Shown: positions 17,267 to 25,731 of the stretch, one piece after another
Position numbering within the stretch: the stretch's first letter is position 1
How the letters are laid out: each line of letters opens with the position of its first letter
NCBI GenBank assembly: GCA_041391965.1
Contig: JAWKMZ010000001.1
Coordinates: 62,001 to 126,000 of the forward strand
Source: JAWKMZ01 sp041391965
GTDB taxonomy: Bacteria > Bacteroidota > Bacteroidia > Flavobacteriales > Flavobacteriaceae
Length of the DNA stretch: 64,000 nt
Direction: 5' to 3'
Program-made: the position numbers and the translations under genes
Notes under the pieces: generated by a model
What the model was told of the DNA's origin: nothing
Seen by the model: only the letters and a program-made list of their open reading frames with translations
Database searches by the model: none

Positions 17267-18538
17267 TTGTCCAACTATAAATTAGGTCTTGATTTTGCAA
17301 AAGAACAAGATCAAAACGACCCATTAGCCGCCTACAAAAAACTATTTCATATTCCAAAAGACACCCATGGAAATGAGCTAATTTATATGACTGGAAATTC
17401 ACTCGGGCTCCAGCCAAAAGCCACAAAAAATTATATCAATCAAGAATTAGATGATTGGGCAAATTTAGGTGTAGAAGGTCATACCGAAGCCAAACACCCT
17501 TGGTTACCTTACCACGAATTCCTCACAGAAAATATGGCAAAAGTGGTTGGTGCCAAACCTATTGAAGTGGTCGTGATGAATACCTTAACAGCCAACCTTC
17601 ATTTAATGATGGTGTCCTTTTACAGACCTACTCAAAAGCGCTATAAAATAGTGATTGAAGCCGACGCTTTTCCTTCTGATAAATATGCCGTCGAAAGCCA
17701 ATTGCGTCATCATGGTTTTGATGCAAATGAAGGGTTAATTCTTTGGAAAGCCAGAAAAGGTGAAGAATTAGCCAATTATAACGATTTACAAACCATTTTA
17801 GAAACGCAAGGTAAAGACATTGCATTGGTAATGATTGGAGGCGTTAACTATTATACAGGACAATTTTTTGATTTAAAACGCATTACCCAACTTGGTCACA
17901 AACACGGTTGTATGGTTGGTTTTGATTGTGCACATGGCGCTGGAAATGTAGAACTCAATTTACACGACTCTGGAGCCGATTTTGCCGTTTGGTGTACCTA
18001 CAAATATTTAAATTCTGGACCAGGAAGTTTGGGAGGTTGTTTTGTTCATGAACGTCATGCACACAACAAAAACCTCAACCGATTTGCTGGTTGGTGGAGT
18101 CATAATAAAGAAACACGCTTTAAGATGCGTAATGAATTTGACCAACTTCCAGGAGCTGAAGGTTGGCAATTGAGCAACCCTCCAATTTTATCAATGGCTG
18201 CCATTAGAGCCTCATTAGATATTTTTGCTGAAGTTGGCATGAAAAAACTGACCGAGAAATCGAGACAACTCACAGGTTATTTTGAATTTCTGCTAAATGA
18301 ACTAAATAATAAAGACATCAAAATTATCACACCATCAAACCCAAATGAACGTGGCTGTCAATTGTCTATTCAAGTCAAAAATGCAGATAAAACATTACAC
18401 ACTAAATTGACAAAAGCAGGAGTCATTAGTGATTGGCGAGAACCAGATGTAATACGTTGTGCGCCAGTACCATTGTATAATTCGTTTCAGGATGTGTATA
18501 ATTTGGTAGAAAAATTGAAATCTATTTTAAATGACTGA
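17267..18538 (+). CDS. kynU: Kynureninase
   Basis: KynU (423 aa) is a PLP enzyme that cleaves kynurenine or 3-hydroxykynurenine to anthranilate or 3-hydroxyanthranilate plus alanine. The PLP lysine is Lys246 in CTYKYLNSGPG. FDCAHGAGN (219-227) carries the cofactor-binding Asp, and the N-terminal MTGNSLGLQP is typical. The start is TTG at 17267, giving the expected N-terminus. The gene overlaps kmo by 8 bp, so this is the first gene of a cotranscribed catabolic cluster. With kmo next, 3-hydroxykynurenine is the likely substrate. Confidence 0.97.
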   Translation: MSNYKLGLDFAKEQDQNDPLAAYKKLFHIPKDTHGNELIYMTGNSLGLQPKATKNYINQELDDWANLGVEGHTEAKHPWLPYHEFLTENMAKVVGAKPIEVVVMNTLTANLHLMMVSFYRPTQKRYKIVIEADAFPSDKYAVESQLRHHGFDANEGLILWKARKGEELANYNDLQTILETQGKDIALVMIGGVNYYTGQFFDLKRITQLGHKHGCMVGFDCAHGAGNVELNLHDSGADFAVWCTYKYLNSGPGSLGGCFVHERHAHNKNLNRFAGWWSHNKETRFKMRNEFDQLPGAEGWQLSNPPILSMAAIRASLDIFAEVGMKKLTEKSRQLTGYFEFLLNELNNKDIKIITPSNPNERGCQLSIQVKNADKTLHTKLTKAGVISDWREPDVIRCAPVPLYNSFQDVYNLVEKLKSILND

Positions 18539-19937
18539 CAAACAACAAAACATACTCATCATAGGCGCAGGACTTTGCGGAAGTTTACTTGCTTTACGCT
18601 TAGGCCAACGTGGTTATAACGTAACCGTTTATGAAATGCGTCCCGATTTACGAAAAGTAGATATTTCTGCAGGTCGTTCTATCAATTTAGCCTTTTCAGA
18701 TAGAGGCAATAAAGCCATGACATTGGTTGGCATTGAAAACAAAGTCAAAGATTTATGTATTCCGATGAATGGTCGGATGTTGCACGACATGGACGGTAAT
18801 ACAATGTTAGCACCTTACAGTGGACGTGACCACGAGTTTATCAATTCTATTTCACGTGGACAACTCAATGCCTTATTATTGGACGAAGCCGAAAAGCATA
18901 AGAATGTAACCCTTCATTTTAATAAAAAATGTAAATCGGTCAATTTTGAAAAAACAACAGCTTTATTTCAAGATTATCAAACCAAACACGAATTTGTAGA
19001 AGATGCCGATGTCATTTTTGCCACTGATGGTGCAGGTTCTGCCATGCGAAACAGCTATTACTTGGGTAAAAAATTCTTATTTAGTTTTTCACAAGATTGG
19101 TTGACTCATGGCTATAAAGAATTGTGCATTCTTCCTGATACAAATGGTGCTTATAAAACCTACAAAAACGCATTGCACATTTGGGGACGTGATGCTTTTA
19201 TGCTAATTGCTTTGCCAAATTTGGATGGCAGTTTTACCGTCACTTTATTTTTAAGTTTTGATGAAGGTGAGTACAATTTTAATAATTTAACCACCAAAGA
19301 GCGCGTGTTAGAGTTTTTTGGCATCTACTTTAAAGATGCTTTAAAATTAATGCCAAATCTGGTCGATGATTTCTTTGAAAACCCAACATCCCCTTTAGGA
19401 ACGGTTAAATGTTCGCCTTGGCATTACAAAGGAAACACACTATTAATGGGAGATGCAGCACATGCCATCGTTCCCTTTTATGGTCAAGGGATGAATGCCT
19501 CTTTTGAAGATGTTACAGAATTTGACAAAGTGTTAGATGAAGGTCATTCAGACTGGGAAACCATTTTTAAAATCTACGAAAAAAACCGTAAAAAAGATAC
19601 TGATGCTATTGCCGATTTGGCTATTGACAATTTCCATGAAATGAAAGGTCATGTCAACAATGCTATTTTTCGCGAAAAACGTACCTTAGAGATGGCTTTT
19701 GAAAAACAGTTTCCTACGGAATATTCTTCAAAATATTCATTGGTAACCTTTAATGAAGATATTGGTTACAGAGAAGCAATGTTGCGAGGTCGAGCTCAAG
19801 ACAAAGCCATTTTAAACATGTTAGCTGATAAAGAAATCAGTCTTAATGACGATTTAAAAACAACTTTAGAGAAAGTAAAAGCAGCCACTGAAGACATTTT
19901 AGACGATGATAGAGTAGCGAAAAATTTTAAACATTAA
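18531..19937 (+). CDS. kmo: Kynurenine 3-monooxygenase
   Basis: A 468-aa FAD-dependent hydroxylase converting kynurenine to 3-hydroxykynurenine with NADPH and oxygen. The N-terminal dinucleotide fold is GAGLCGSLLALRLGQRG. The substrate-side signature SAGRSINLAFSDRG and the FAD-binding GDAAHAIVPFYGQGMNA are both characteristic of KMO. It overlaps kynU by 8 bp and is followed 3 bp later by the RidA gene. Its presence with HAO and ACMSD shows that the cluster uses the 3-hydroxyanthranilate route and not free anthranilate. Confidence 0.97.
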   Translation: MTDKQQNILIIGAGLCGSLLALRLGQRGYNVTVYEMRPDLRKVDISAGRSINLAFSDRGNKAMTLVGIENKVKDLCIPMNGRMLHDMDGNTMLAPYSGRDHEFINSISRGQLNALLLDEAEKHKNVTLHFNKKCKSVNFEKTTALFQDYQTKHEFVEDADVIFATDGAGSAMRNSYYLGKKFLFSFSQDWLTHGYKELCILPDTNGAYKTYKNALHIWGRDAFMLIALPNLDGSFTVTLFLSFDEGEYNFNNLTTKERVLEFFGIYFKDALKLMPNLVDDFFENPTSPLGTVKCSPWHYKGNTLLMGDAAHAIVPFYGQGMNASFEDVTEFDKVLDEGHSDWETIFKIYEKNRKKDTDAIADLAIDNFHEMKGHVNNAIFREKRTLEMAFEKQFPTEYSSKYSLVTFNEDIGYREAMLRGRAQDKAILNMLADKEISLNDDLKTTLEKVKAATEDILDDDRVAKNFKH

Positions 19938-19940
19938 ATT

Positions 19941-20351
19941 ATGAATGAAGAAAAAATAGTGACACCAAGAGGTCCCTATCCACACACCAAACGTGTAGGC
20001 GATTTTATATTCGTTTCAGGCACAAGCTCTCGTCGTGCAGACAATACCATTGCAGGTGTTGATATTATTGACGCAATGGGCACCAAACGCTTAAACATTG
20101 AAACACAAACTCGTGAAGTCCTACTAAACATCGAAAAGAATTTAGCAAAAGAAGGTGCTACACTTAAAGATGTTGTTGATGTTACCTCGTTTTTAGTCAA
20201 TATGAACGATTTTGCAGGTTACAACAAAGCCTATGCCGAGTTTTTTGATAAAGAAACAGGACCAACACGTACCACTGTTGCTGTACACCAATTACCACAT
20301 CCAGATTTGGTGGTGGAAATTAAGGTGATGGCTTATAAGAAAAAAGACTAA
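19941..20351 (+). CDS. RidA-family protein, probable 2-aminomuconate deaminase
   Basis: A 136-aa YjgF/YER057c/UK114 family protein. It has the family's N-terminal RVGDFIFVSGTSSR segment, the DVVDVTSFLVNM helix, and the Arg-containing GPTRTTVAVHQLPHPDLVVEIK end. General RidA proteins hydrolyse reactive enamines and imines. Members inside aminophenol, nitrobenzoate or kynurenine clusters act as 2-aminomuconate deaminases, so position between kmo and the semialdehyde dehydrogenase gene supports that role. The assignment of substrate is from context, not from residues I can see. Confidence 0.85.
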   Translation: MNEEKIVTPRGPYPHTKRVGDFIFVSGTSSRRADNTIAGVDIIDAMGTKRLNIETQTREVLLNIEKNLAKEGATLKDVVDVTSFLVNMNDFAGYNKAYAEFFDKETGPTRTTVAVHQLPHPDLVVEIKVMAYKKKD

Positions 20352-20382
20352 AGAAAACGGAACCAAAAAAATTTGTGAATTT

Positions 20383-21825
20383 GTGGCAAACATAAAAAAT
20401 TACATCAACGGAAAATTTGAAAATCCTATTCAAAATAATTGGTTGGACAACTATTGTCCAGCTAATGGCGAAGTGTACGGCAAAATCCCAAATTCATCAA
20501 AGAATGATGTAGAAAACGCATATACTTCTGCCAAATCAGCCTTTAGGCTGTGGTCTCAAACCACCTTAGAAGAACGCAGTAGAATCCTTATCAAAATTTC
20601 AGAATTATTAGAAGCCAACTTGCAACGTTTTGCCGAAGCCGAAAGCAAAGACAATGGCAAACCTATTTCATTGGCAAAAGAAATTGATATACCAAGAGCT
20701 GCGAGTAATTTTCGATTTTTTGGAAATGCCATTACACAATTTGCCAGTGAAAGCCATGAAAGCATAGGACAAAATGCTATTAACTATACCTTACGTCAGC
20801 CTATTGGTGTTGTAGGTTGTATTTCGCCCTGGAACCTTCCACTCTATCTATTTACCTGGAAAATTGCTCCAGCCATTGCGGCAGGCAACTGTGTAGTTGC
20901 CAAACCCAGCGAAGTCACACCCATGACAGCATATCTGTTAGGCGAAATTTGCACAGAAGCTGGCTTGCCAAAAGGTGTTTTAAATATCGTTCACGGATTA
21001 GGAACCACCACAGGACAAGCCATTATTGAACATCCAGATATTAAAGCTATTAGTTTTACAGGAGGTACAGCAACAGGAGCTCATATTGCTAAAGTGGCTG
21101 CGCCAATGTTCAAAAAACTGTCGTTGGAATTAGGCGGAAAAAACCCGAATATCATTTTTGCCGATTGTGATTATGACGATATGTTGAACACAACGGTTCG
21201 CTCATCATTTGCCAATCAAGGTCAGATTTGTTTATGTGGAAGCCGCATTTTTGTAGAAGCTCCTATTTTTGAACAATTTAAAAGAGATTTTGTTGCAAAA
21301 GTAAAGCAATTAAAAGTCGGACATCCTTCAAAAGACTCCACCAATATTGGTGCTTTGGTATCTAAACCACATCTTGAAAAAGTGATGAACTATATAGAAA
21401 TTGCCCAACAAGAAAACGGCAAAATTCTTTGTGGTGGACATAAAGTGATTGTTAACGGTTATGAAAATGGATATTATTTAGAGCCAACTATCATAGAAAT
21501 TGCAACCGATGAATGCAGAGTGAATCAAGAAGAAATTTTTGGGCCAGTGGTAACAATTATGCCATTTAAAACCGAAGAAGACGTTTTAAAAATGGCAAAC
21601 AAAGTAAAATACGGATTGTCTGCAACACTTTGGACCAACGATTTAAAACGCAGCATGCGTATGAGCAACCAATTACAAGCAGGAATTGTTTGGATCAACA
21701 CCTGGATGATGCGCGACTTACGTACACCTTTTGGAGGTGTAAAAGCCTCAGGTGTTGGACGCGAAGGTGGCTTTGAAGCCTTACGGTTTTTTACCGAAGC
21801 CAAAAATGTATGTATAAAATATTAA
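20383..21825 (+). CDS. Aldehyde dehydrogenase, probable 2-aminomuconate-6-semialdehyde dehydrogenase
   Basis: A 480-aa NAD-dependent aldehyde dehydrogenase. The general base Glu lies in LSLELGGKNPN and the catalytic Cys in NQGQICLCGSRI; CISPWNLPLYLF is the substrate and cofactor entry motif. It resembles the 2-hydroxymuconic/2-aminomuconic semialdehyde group (AmnC, human ALDH8A1-like), which fits the cluster. Oxidation of the ACMSD product gives 2-aminomuconate, the substrate of the RidA protein encoded 31 bp upstream. The start is GTG at 20383. Confidence 0.9.
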   Translation: MANIKNYINGKFENPIQNNWLDNYCPANGEVYGKIPNSSKNDVENAYTSAKSAFRLWSQTTLEERSRILIKISELLEANLQRFAEAESKDNGKPISLAKEIDIPRAASNFRFFGNAITQFASESHESIGQNAINYTLRQPIGVVGCISPWNLPLYLFTWKIAPAIAAGNCVVAKPSEVTPMTAYLLGEICTEAGLPKGVLNIVHGLGTTTGQAIIEHPDIKAISFTGGTATGAHIAKVAAPMFKKLSLELGGKNPNIIFADCDYDDMLNTTVRSSFANQGQICLCGSRIFVEAPIFEQFKRDFVAKVKQLKVGHPSKDSTNIGALVSKPHLEKVMNYIEIAQQENGKILCGGHKVIVNGYENGYYLEPTIIEIATDECRVNQEEIFGPVVTIMPFKTEEDVLKMANKVKYGLSATLWTNDLKRSMRMSNQLQAGIVWINTWMMRDLRTPFGGVKASGVGREGGFEALRFFTEAKNVCIKY

Positions 21826-21832
21826 ACAAAAA

Positions 21833-21882
21833 CAAGACTTTAAGAATCAAAAACCAAGATAAATTATAAAGTCTTGATTCTT
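21833..21882. repeat. Intergenic CAAGACTTT/AAGAATCAA repeat words
   Basis: The 83-bp spacer before the SDR gene contains two interleaved 9-bp inverted pairs: CAAGACTTT (21833-21841) with AAAGTCTTG (21868-21876), and AAGAATCAA (21842-21850) with TTGATTCTT (21874-21882). Further variants (cttggatcttgaatctt) continue to about 21898. It interrupts an otherwise tight cluster and resembles a low-complexity intergenic repeat. Confidence 0.6.
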
Positions 21883-21908
21883 GGATCTTGAATCTTATAT
21901 CTAAAAAA

Positions 21909-22691
21909 ATGGATTTAAAACTAAACAACAAAAACGCATTAGTTTGCGGAAGCACAGCAGGAATAGGAAAAGCTACAGCAATTGGTTTAGCAGCAGAAGG
22001 CGTAAAAGTGACATTGATTGCCAGAAACGAAGACAAACTTAAAGAAGTGCTCGCTGAATTGCCAAAACAAAGACAACACGATTACATTGTTGCTGATTTT
22101 TCTAACCCTGAAGAGCTAAAAAACAAAGTCTCAGATTATATGGCCAAAAATAATGGGTTTCATATTTTGGTAAACAACACAGGAGGACCAAAAGCTGGAA
22201 CAGTTCTGGACGCTGAATTGAACGAGTTTGAAAGTGCCTTTACACAACACTTAAAATGCAATCATATTTTGGCACAAACTGTTGTACCATTTATGAAAAA
22301 AGAAAACTTCGGACGCATTATTAATATGATTTCAACCTCTGTAAAACAACCTATTGAAGGCTTAGGCGTTAGCAATACCATTAGAGGTGCTGTAGCCAAT
22401 TGGAGCAAAACCTTGGCAACAGAACTTGGCCCTTTTGGCATCACTGTTAACAATGTGTTACCTGGTGCGACAGCAACTGAACGTCTGACTTCAATACTTC
22501 ATAATGTAGCCAAAAAGATAGATGGTACTTATGAACAAGCAGAAACGATGATGAAAAACGTCACTCCTGCCAAACGCTTTGCAGAACCAGAAGAAATTGC
22601 CAATGCAGTTGTGTTTTTAGCAAGTACATGTGCTGGCTACATTAACGGTATTAATCTGCCTGTTGATGGTGGACGAACAAAATCCTTGTAA
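21909..22691 (+). CDS. SDR-family oxidoreductase with altered catalytic residues
   Basis: About 260 aa, a short-chain dehydrogenase/reductase fold. The nucleotide-binding GSTAGIGKATA and NNTGG motifs are present, as is a serine in ISTSVKQP. However, at the usual Tyr-x3-Lys position the sequence reads S-N-T-I-R, so both Tyr and Lys are replaced. The C-terminal PVDGG ending is normal. The ATG at 21909 is preferred over an in-frame TTG at 21888, which precedes the fold. It sits between the semialdehyde dehydrogenase and 3-hydroxyanthranilate dioxygenase genes. No textbook step of the pathway needs it, so its role is open. Confidence 0.88.
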   Translation: MDLKLNNKNALVCGSTAGIGKATAIGLAAEGVKVTLIARNEDKLKEVLAELPKQRQHDYIVADFSNPEELKNKVSDYMAKNNGFHILVNNTGGPKAGTVLDAELNEFESAFTQHLKCNHILAQTVVPFMKKENFGRIINMISTSVKQPIEGLGVSNTIRGAVANWSKTLATELGPFGITVNNVLPGATATERLTSILHNVAKKIDGTYEQAETMMKNVTPAKRFAEPEEIANAVVFLASTCAGYINGINLPVDGGRTKSL

Positions 22692-22695
22692 TTTA

Positions 22696-22726
22696 GACCT
22701 CACAGATTTTAAAAACCTGAAAGGTC
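22696..22726. repeat. Imperfect palindromic intergenic repeat (GACCT...AGGTC)
   Basis: The arms from agacctcacag to ctgaaaggtct can pair imperfectly (about 13 of 16 positions when one flanking base is added on each side), followed by TTTT. It starts 5 bp after the SDR stop and may act as a weak terminator. The shape matches a dispersed palindrome often seen between flavobacterial genes; dispersal cannot be tested in this window. Confidence 0.6.
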
Positions 22727-22757
22727 TTTTGTATATTTATATCCAATAAAAACTATC

Positions 22758-22842
22758 CGTCATTACGAGGAACGAAGTGACGTGGTTATCTCATCATCAA
22801 AAAGCAGATTACTACAATTTTTTCCAAAGTCTCGTAATGACA
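22758..22842. repeat. REP/MITE-like element with CGTCATTACGAG ends
   Basis: Perfect 11-bp inverted ends gtcattacgag (22759-22769) and ctcgtaatgac (22831-22841) enclose 61 bp, including ggaacgaagtgacg. This resembles the widely dispersed GTCATTGCGAGGAACGAAG type of non-coding repeat in bacterial genomes. It lies directly upstream of the dioxygenase gene, within the kynurenine cluster, and may break or modulate transcription there. Confidence 0.7.
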
Positions 22843-22858
22843 TCAAAAAAACAGTATC

Positions 22859-23392
22859 ATGAGCAAGTTAGTATCTCCCATAAATTTTAAAGCGTGGATT
22901 GAAGAAAACAGACATCTTCTTAAACCACCTGTGGGTAATAAAGTCGTTTGGAAAGATGGCGATTTTATTGTCATGGTTGTTGGTGGTCCAAACAGCCGAA
23001 AAGATTATCACTACAACGAAACACCAGAATTTTTCTATCAAATAGAAGGCGACATTGTCTTAAAAGTTATTGATAAAGGCACACCAAAAGATATTCATAT
23101 CAAAGAAGGCGAAATTTTCTTGCTACCTCCAAAAGTACCACATTCACCACAACGTGGTGCCAATACAGTCGGTTTGGTGATTGAGTACAAACGTCCTGAA
23201 GGCATGCGTGACGCGCTGCTTTGGTTTTGCGAAAATTGTGTTACCAAATTATATGAAGAAGATTTTACAGTTGAAAATATTGAGACTGATATGCCAAAGA
23301 TTTTTGACCACTATTACAATGACAAAGACAAACGGAGCTGCCCAAATTGTGGCGAAGTGATGCAACCTCCAAAAAAAGTACAGATAGATTAA
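22859..23392 (+). CDS. 3-hydroxyanthranilate 3,4-dioxygenase
   Basis: A 177-aa cupin ring-cleavage dioxygenase converting 3-hydroxyanthranilate to 2-amino-3-carboxymuconate semialdehyde (HaaO/NbaC). The iron ligands expected in DYHYNETPEFFY (His, Glu) and KVPHSPQRG (His) are present. The C-terminal WFCENC and RSCPNCG pairs form the rubredoxin-like second metal site found in bacterial enzymes. The ATG lies 17 nt after the repeat element ending at 22842. The next gene starts 1 bp after the stop. Confidence 0.97.
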   Translation: MSKLVSPINFKAWIEENRHLLKPPVGNKVVWKDGDFIVMVVGGPNSRKDYHYNETPEFFYQIEGDIVLKVIDKGTPKDIHIKEGEIFLLPPKVPHSPQRGANTVGLVIEYKRPEGMRDALLWFCENCVTKLYEEDFTVENIETDMPKIFDHYYNDKDKRSCPNCGEVMQPPKKVQID

Positions 23393-23393
23393 T

Positions 23394-24476
23394 ATGAAAC
23401 GAAAACTTCGCATTAACGGTCACTCTCATTTGCTTCCTTATCCTGAAGAAATTCCTCAGTTCATGAAAGACAAAGAGATTTTTTGGGTAGATAACGACCG
23501 AAAATTTATGCTCCAAAAAGATTGGAGTCGTCCAGTAACGGATTCAAGTTTTTTTCTGGATGAAAAACTGGCATGGATGCAACGTTTTAAAATTGATCAT
23601 GCCGTTGTTTTAAATCTGTCTCAACTGTATGGCAACGGCTTGCGTGTAGAAGAAATGAAACAAGCATTGCGCTTTCAAAACGATTTTAATGCGAAAATAC
23701 AACATCAAAATCCGAGTAAATTTACCTGCGGTTTTGTAGTGCATCCTGGCTTTGTACGAGGTGCTTGTTGGGAAATTGAACGTTGTGTTGAAGAATTAGG
23801 TTTGCAACTTTTGTGTTTGCCAACACATTATATGGATACTATCGGAACATGGCGTTGTATTTTTGACGAAGAAAATGAACCCATTTTTGAACTGGCAAGT
23901 AAATACAATTTAGCGGTTGAAATTCATCCGTATGATGGCGAAAAATTTATTAAATTAGAAAACACTTCTTGGCGTTTTCATCTTATTTGGATGTTGGCAC
24001 AATGTGCTGATGCCTATCACTTTTTAACTTTGAATGGGTATCAAGACAAATTCCCAAATATGAGAACTTGTTTTGCACATGGTGGTCAATTGGCGCAAAT
24101 TAATTTAGGAAGACGTATTCAAGGGTTTGATGGACGACCTGATTTGTTTGAAGGCAAATACCATCCAAGAAAAGCGGTTGGACACAAAAACATATTTTTT
24201 GACACTTTAGTACATGATACAGGCGGCTTACAATTATTGATTAAAAATCAGACTTCCAAACAAGTACTTATGGGATTGGACGACCCTTATCCTTTGGGAG
24301 AAATGGAGAGCGAAAAACAATCTTCATATCCTGGTAAAATATTAGACTTGGCTATGGAACGAAATATCATTACCGAAGTAGAACGTGATGCCATTTGGGA
24401 AGACAACGTCATTCAATGGTTGTGTGGCGACGATGAACAAGCAAAACAAAAATTGGTAAACAGGATTTTAGGATAA
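23394..24476 (+). CDS. 2-amino-3-carboxymuconate-6-semialdehyde decarboxylase (ACMSD)
   Basis: A 360-aa amidohydrolase-superfamily decarboxylase. It has the metal-binding HxH (INGHSHLLP, His10 and His12), further histidines in EIHPYDG and CFAHGGQ, and the metal Asp in MGLDDPYPLG. It removes CO2 from the product of the dioxygenase encoded 1 bp upstream. This steers the pathway to 2-aminomuconate semialdehyde and away from spontaneous quinolinate formation. The following membrane protein gene starts 9 bp downstream. Confidence 0.95.
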   Translation: MKRKLRINGHSHLLPYPEEIPQFMKDKEIFWVDNDRKFMLQKDWSRPVTDSSFFLDEKLAWMQRFKIDHAVVLNLSQLYGNGLRVEEMKQALRFQNDFNAKIQHQNPSKFTCGFVVHPGFVRGACWEIERCVEELGLQLLCLPTHYMDTIGTWRCIFDEENEPIFELASKYNLAVEIHPYDGEKFIKLENTSWRFHLIWMLAQCADAYHFLTLNGYQDKFPNMRTCFAHGGQLAQINLGRRIQGFDGRPDLFEGKYHPRKAVGHKNIFFDTLVHDTGGLQLLIKNQTSKQVLMGLDDPYPLGEMESEKQSSYPGKILDLAMERNIITEVERDAIWEDNVIQWLCGDDEQAKQKLVNRILG

Positions 24477-24485
24477 CTACACAAT

Positions 24486-25637
24486 ATGACTGACGTTACC
24501 GAATTCCATATTTTATCTCATATTTTTATCGCTTCAATTGGTGGCATTTTATTGCTCGCCATTTGGTTTAACATCAGGCAACGTTTTAAACAACTTCTTG
24601 AGGAAGACGACACTCAAAAACGAGTTGACAAAGGATTACTTTATTTGAGTTTAGCTATGTTTGTTTGGGTTATTTCAGGTTGTTGGGCTTATTTAGAACA
24701 TGAACTTTCGTTTTTAACCTCTTATGGTTATCAATTTGGAATCCATTTTTTTTCTATTCTGAACAATATGTTTTTGCTGTTAGCATTGTTTTATTTTTAT
24801 TATGCGCCACAGTTTATTTATCACAACAAAAAGAACATCAAAAAAATACTTATTGCTATTGTCCTCATTTCAATTATCACCTTCTCTTTAACCCTCTTTT
24901 TGGGTAATAACACTATAAAAAACGGTATCAAATTAAGCGGCATTCCAGATTTATTATTATCAGGTTTTTTGTCTTATTTACTTGGTATTTCATTTTATAG
25001 AACCTTTGCTTTTAGAGGCTTAAAAATTGTAGGTGTTATTTCTGTTCTTGTTATTTTATTGATGTTTTCATCGCAATTATCAGAAGTTTTTATCCATTAT
25101 GGAACCGATTTTAGCAATAACCTCGTCAAAATTATTGCTAAAACATCATTAATTTGCATCTTTTTGGTATTGGCAACCACTTGGGTCATTCGGTTGGCAA
25201 ACATGCCAAAACCTAACGAAATGACCATTAGTTTTTTAGATTGGAGTTTAGTAAAAATTAGTATTCCTACTAAAGGTGTTTTTAATCAAACCATCGATTT
25301 TGGTTCAAAGACTACACAATATAAAAACCTACTAAAATTTGCCATCAGACGTAAATATGGCGAAGGCGAAATGCAAAGCATGTTGGTCAGTTTTGGTGGT
25401 GAAATCAAAAATCAAACCTATTTAACACGTATTATTGACAACATCAATACGATTTTAGAATTAGATGCAACACAAGTGTTGGAACGACGCGATTTATTCA
25501 CTTTTATTGGAGAAGGTCGCTATCGTTTGCGCATGATTCCAAATCATATCACTATTGATACCACTTTGCTGGAAGAGTTTGGTAAAACTGCTGAAAATGA
25601 CGATTACAAAGCTCTTTCCAAAGCCAGTTACAATTAA
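24486..25637 (+). CDS. Polytopic membrane protein of unknown function with soluble C-terminal domain
   Basis: 383 aa. About seven hydrophobic helices fill residues 8-235, starting with IFIASIGGILLLAIWFNI. A polar region of about 150 aa follows, with a pattern of short helices and strands (LLKFAIRRKYGEGEMQSMLV, DLFTFIGEGRYRLRM) that may be a ligand-binding or nucleic-acid-binding-like domain. I do not recognise the family. The gene starts 9 bp after ACMSD and is probably cotranscribed with the kynurenine genes. It could be a sensor or regulator, but this is only context. No terminator is evident in the 94-bp spacer after it. Confidence 0.75.
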   Translation: MTDVTEFHILSHIFIASIGGILLLAIWFNIRQRFKQLLEEDDTQKRVDKGLLYLSLAMFVWVISGCWAYLEHELSFLTSYGYQFGIHFFSILNNMFLLLALFYFYYAPQFIYHNKKNIKKILIAIVLISIITFSLTLFLGNNTIKNGIKLSGIPDLLLSGFLSYLLGISFYRTFAFRGLKIVGVISVLVILLMFSSQLSEVFIHYGTDFSNNLVKIIAKTSLICIFLVLATTWVIRLANMPKPNEMTISFLDWSLVKISIPTKGVFNQTIDFGSKTTQYKNLLKFAIRRKYGEGEMQSMLVSFGGEIKNQTYLTRIIDNINTILELDATQVLERRDLFTFIGEGRYRLRMIPNHITIDTTLLEEFGKTAENDDYKALSKASYN

Positions 25638-25731
25638 GCACAATCCATTATTTTTTATTATAATTTACAACATTGCTCTGTGTAAGATGTCACTTTAAAT
25701 ACATTGTGCCATCAATCAAAATACAGAACAG

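Noticed and set aside
17267..24476. NAD biosynthesis from tryptophan through quinolinate
   Set aside because: ACMSD, semialdehyde dehydrogenase and a RidA-type deaminase divert the intermediate to degradation, and no quinolinate phosphoribosyltransferase gene is present.
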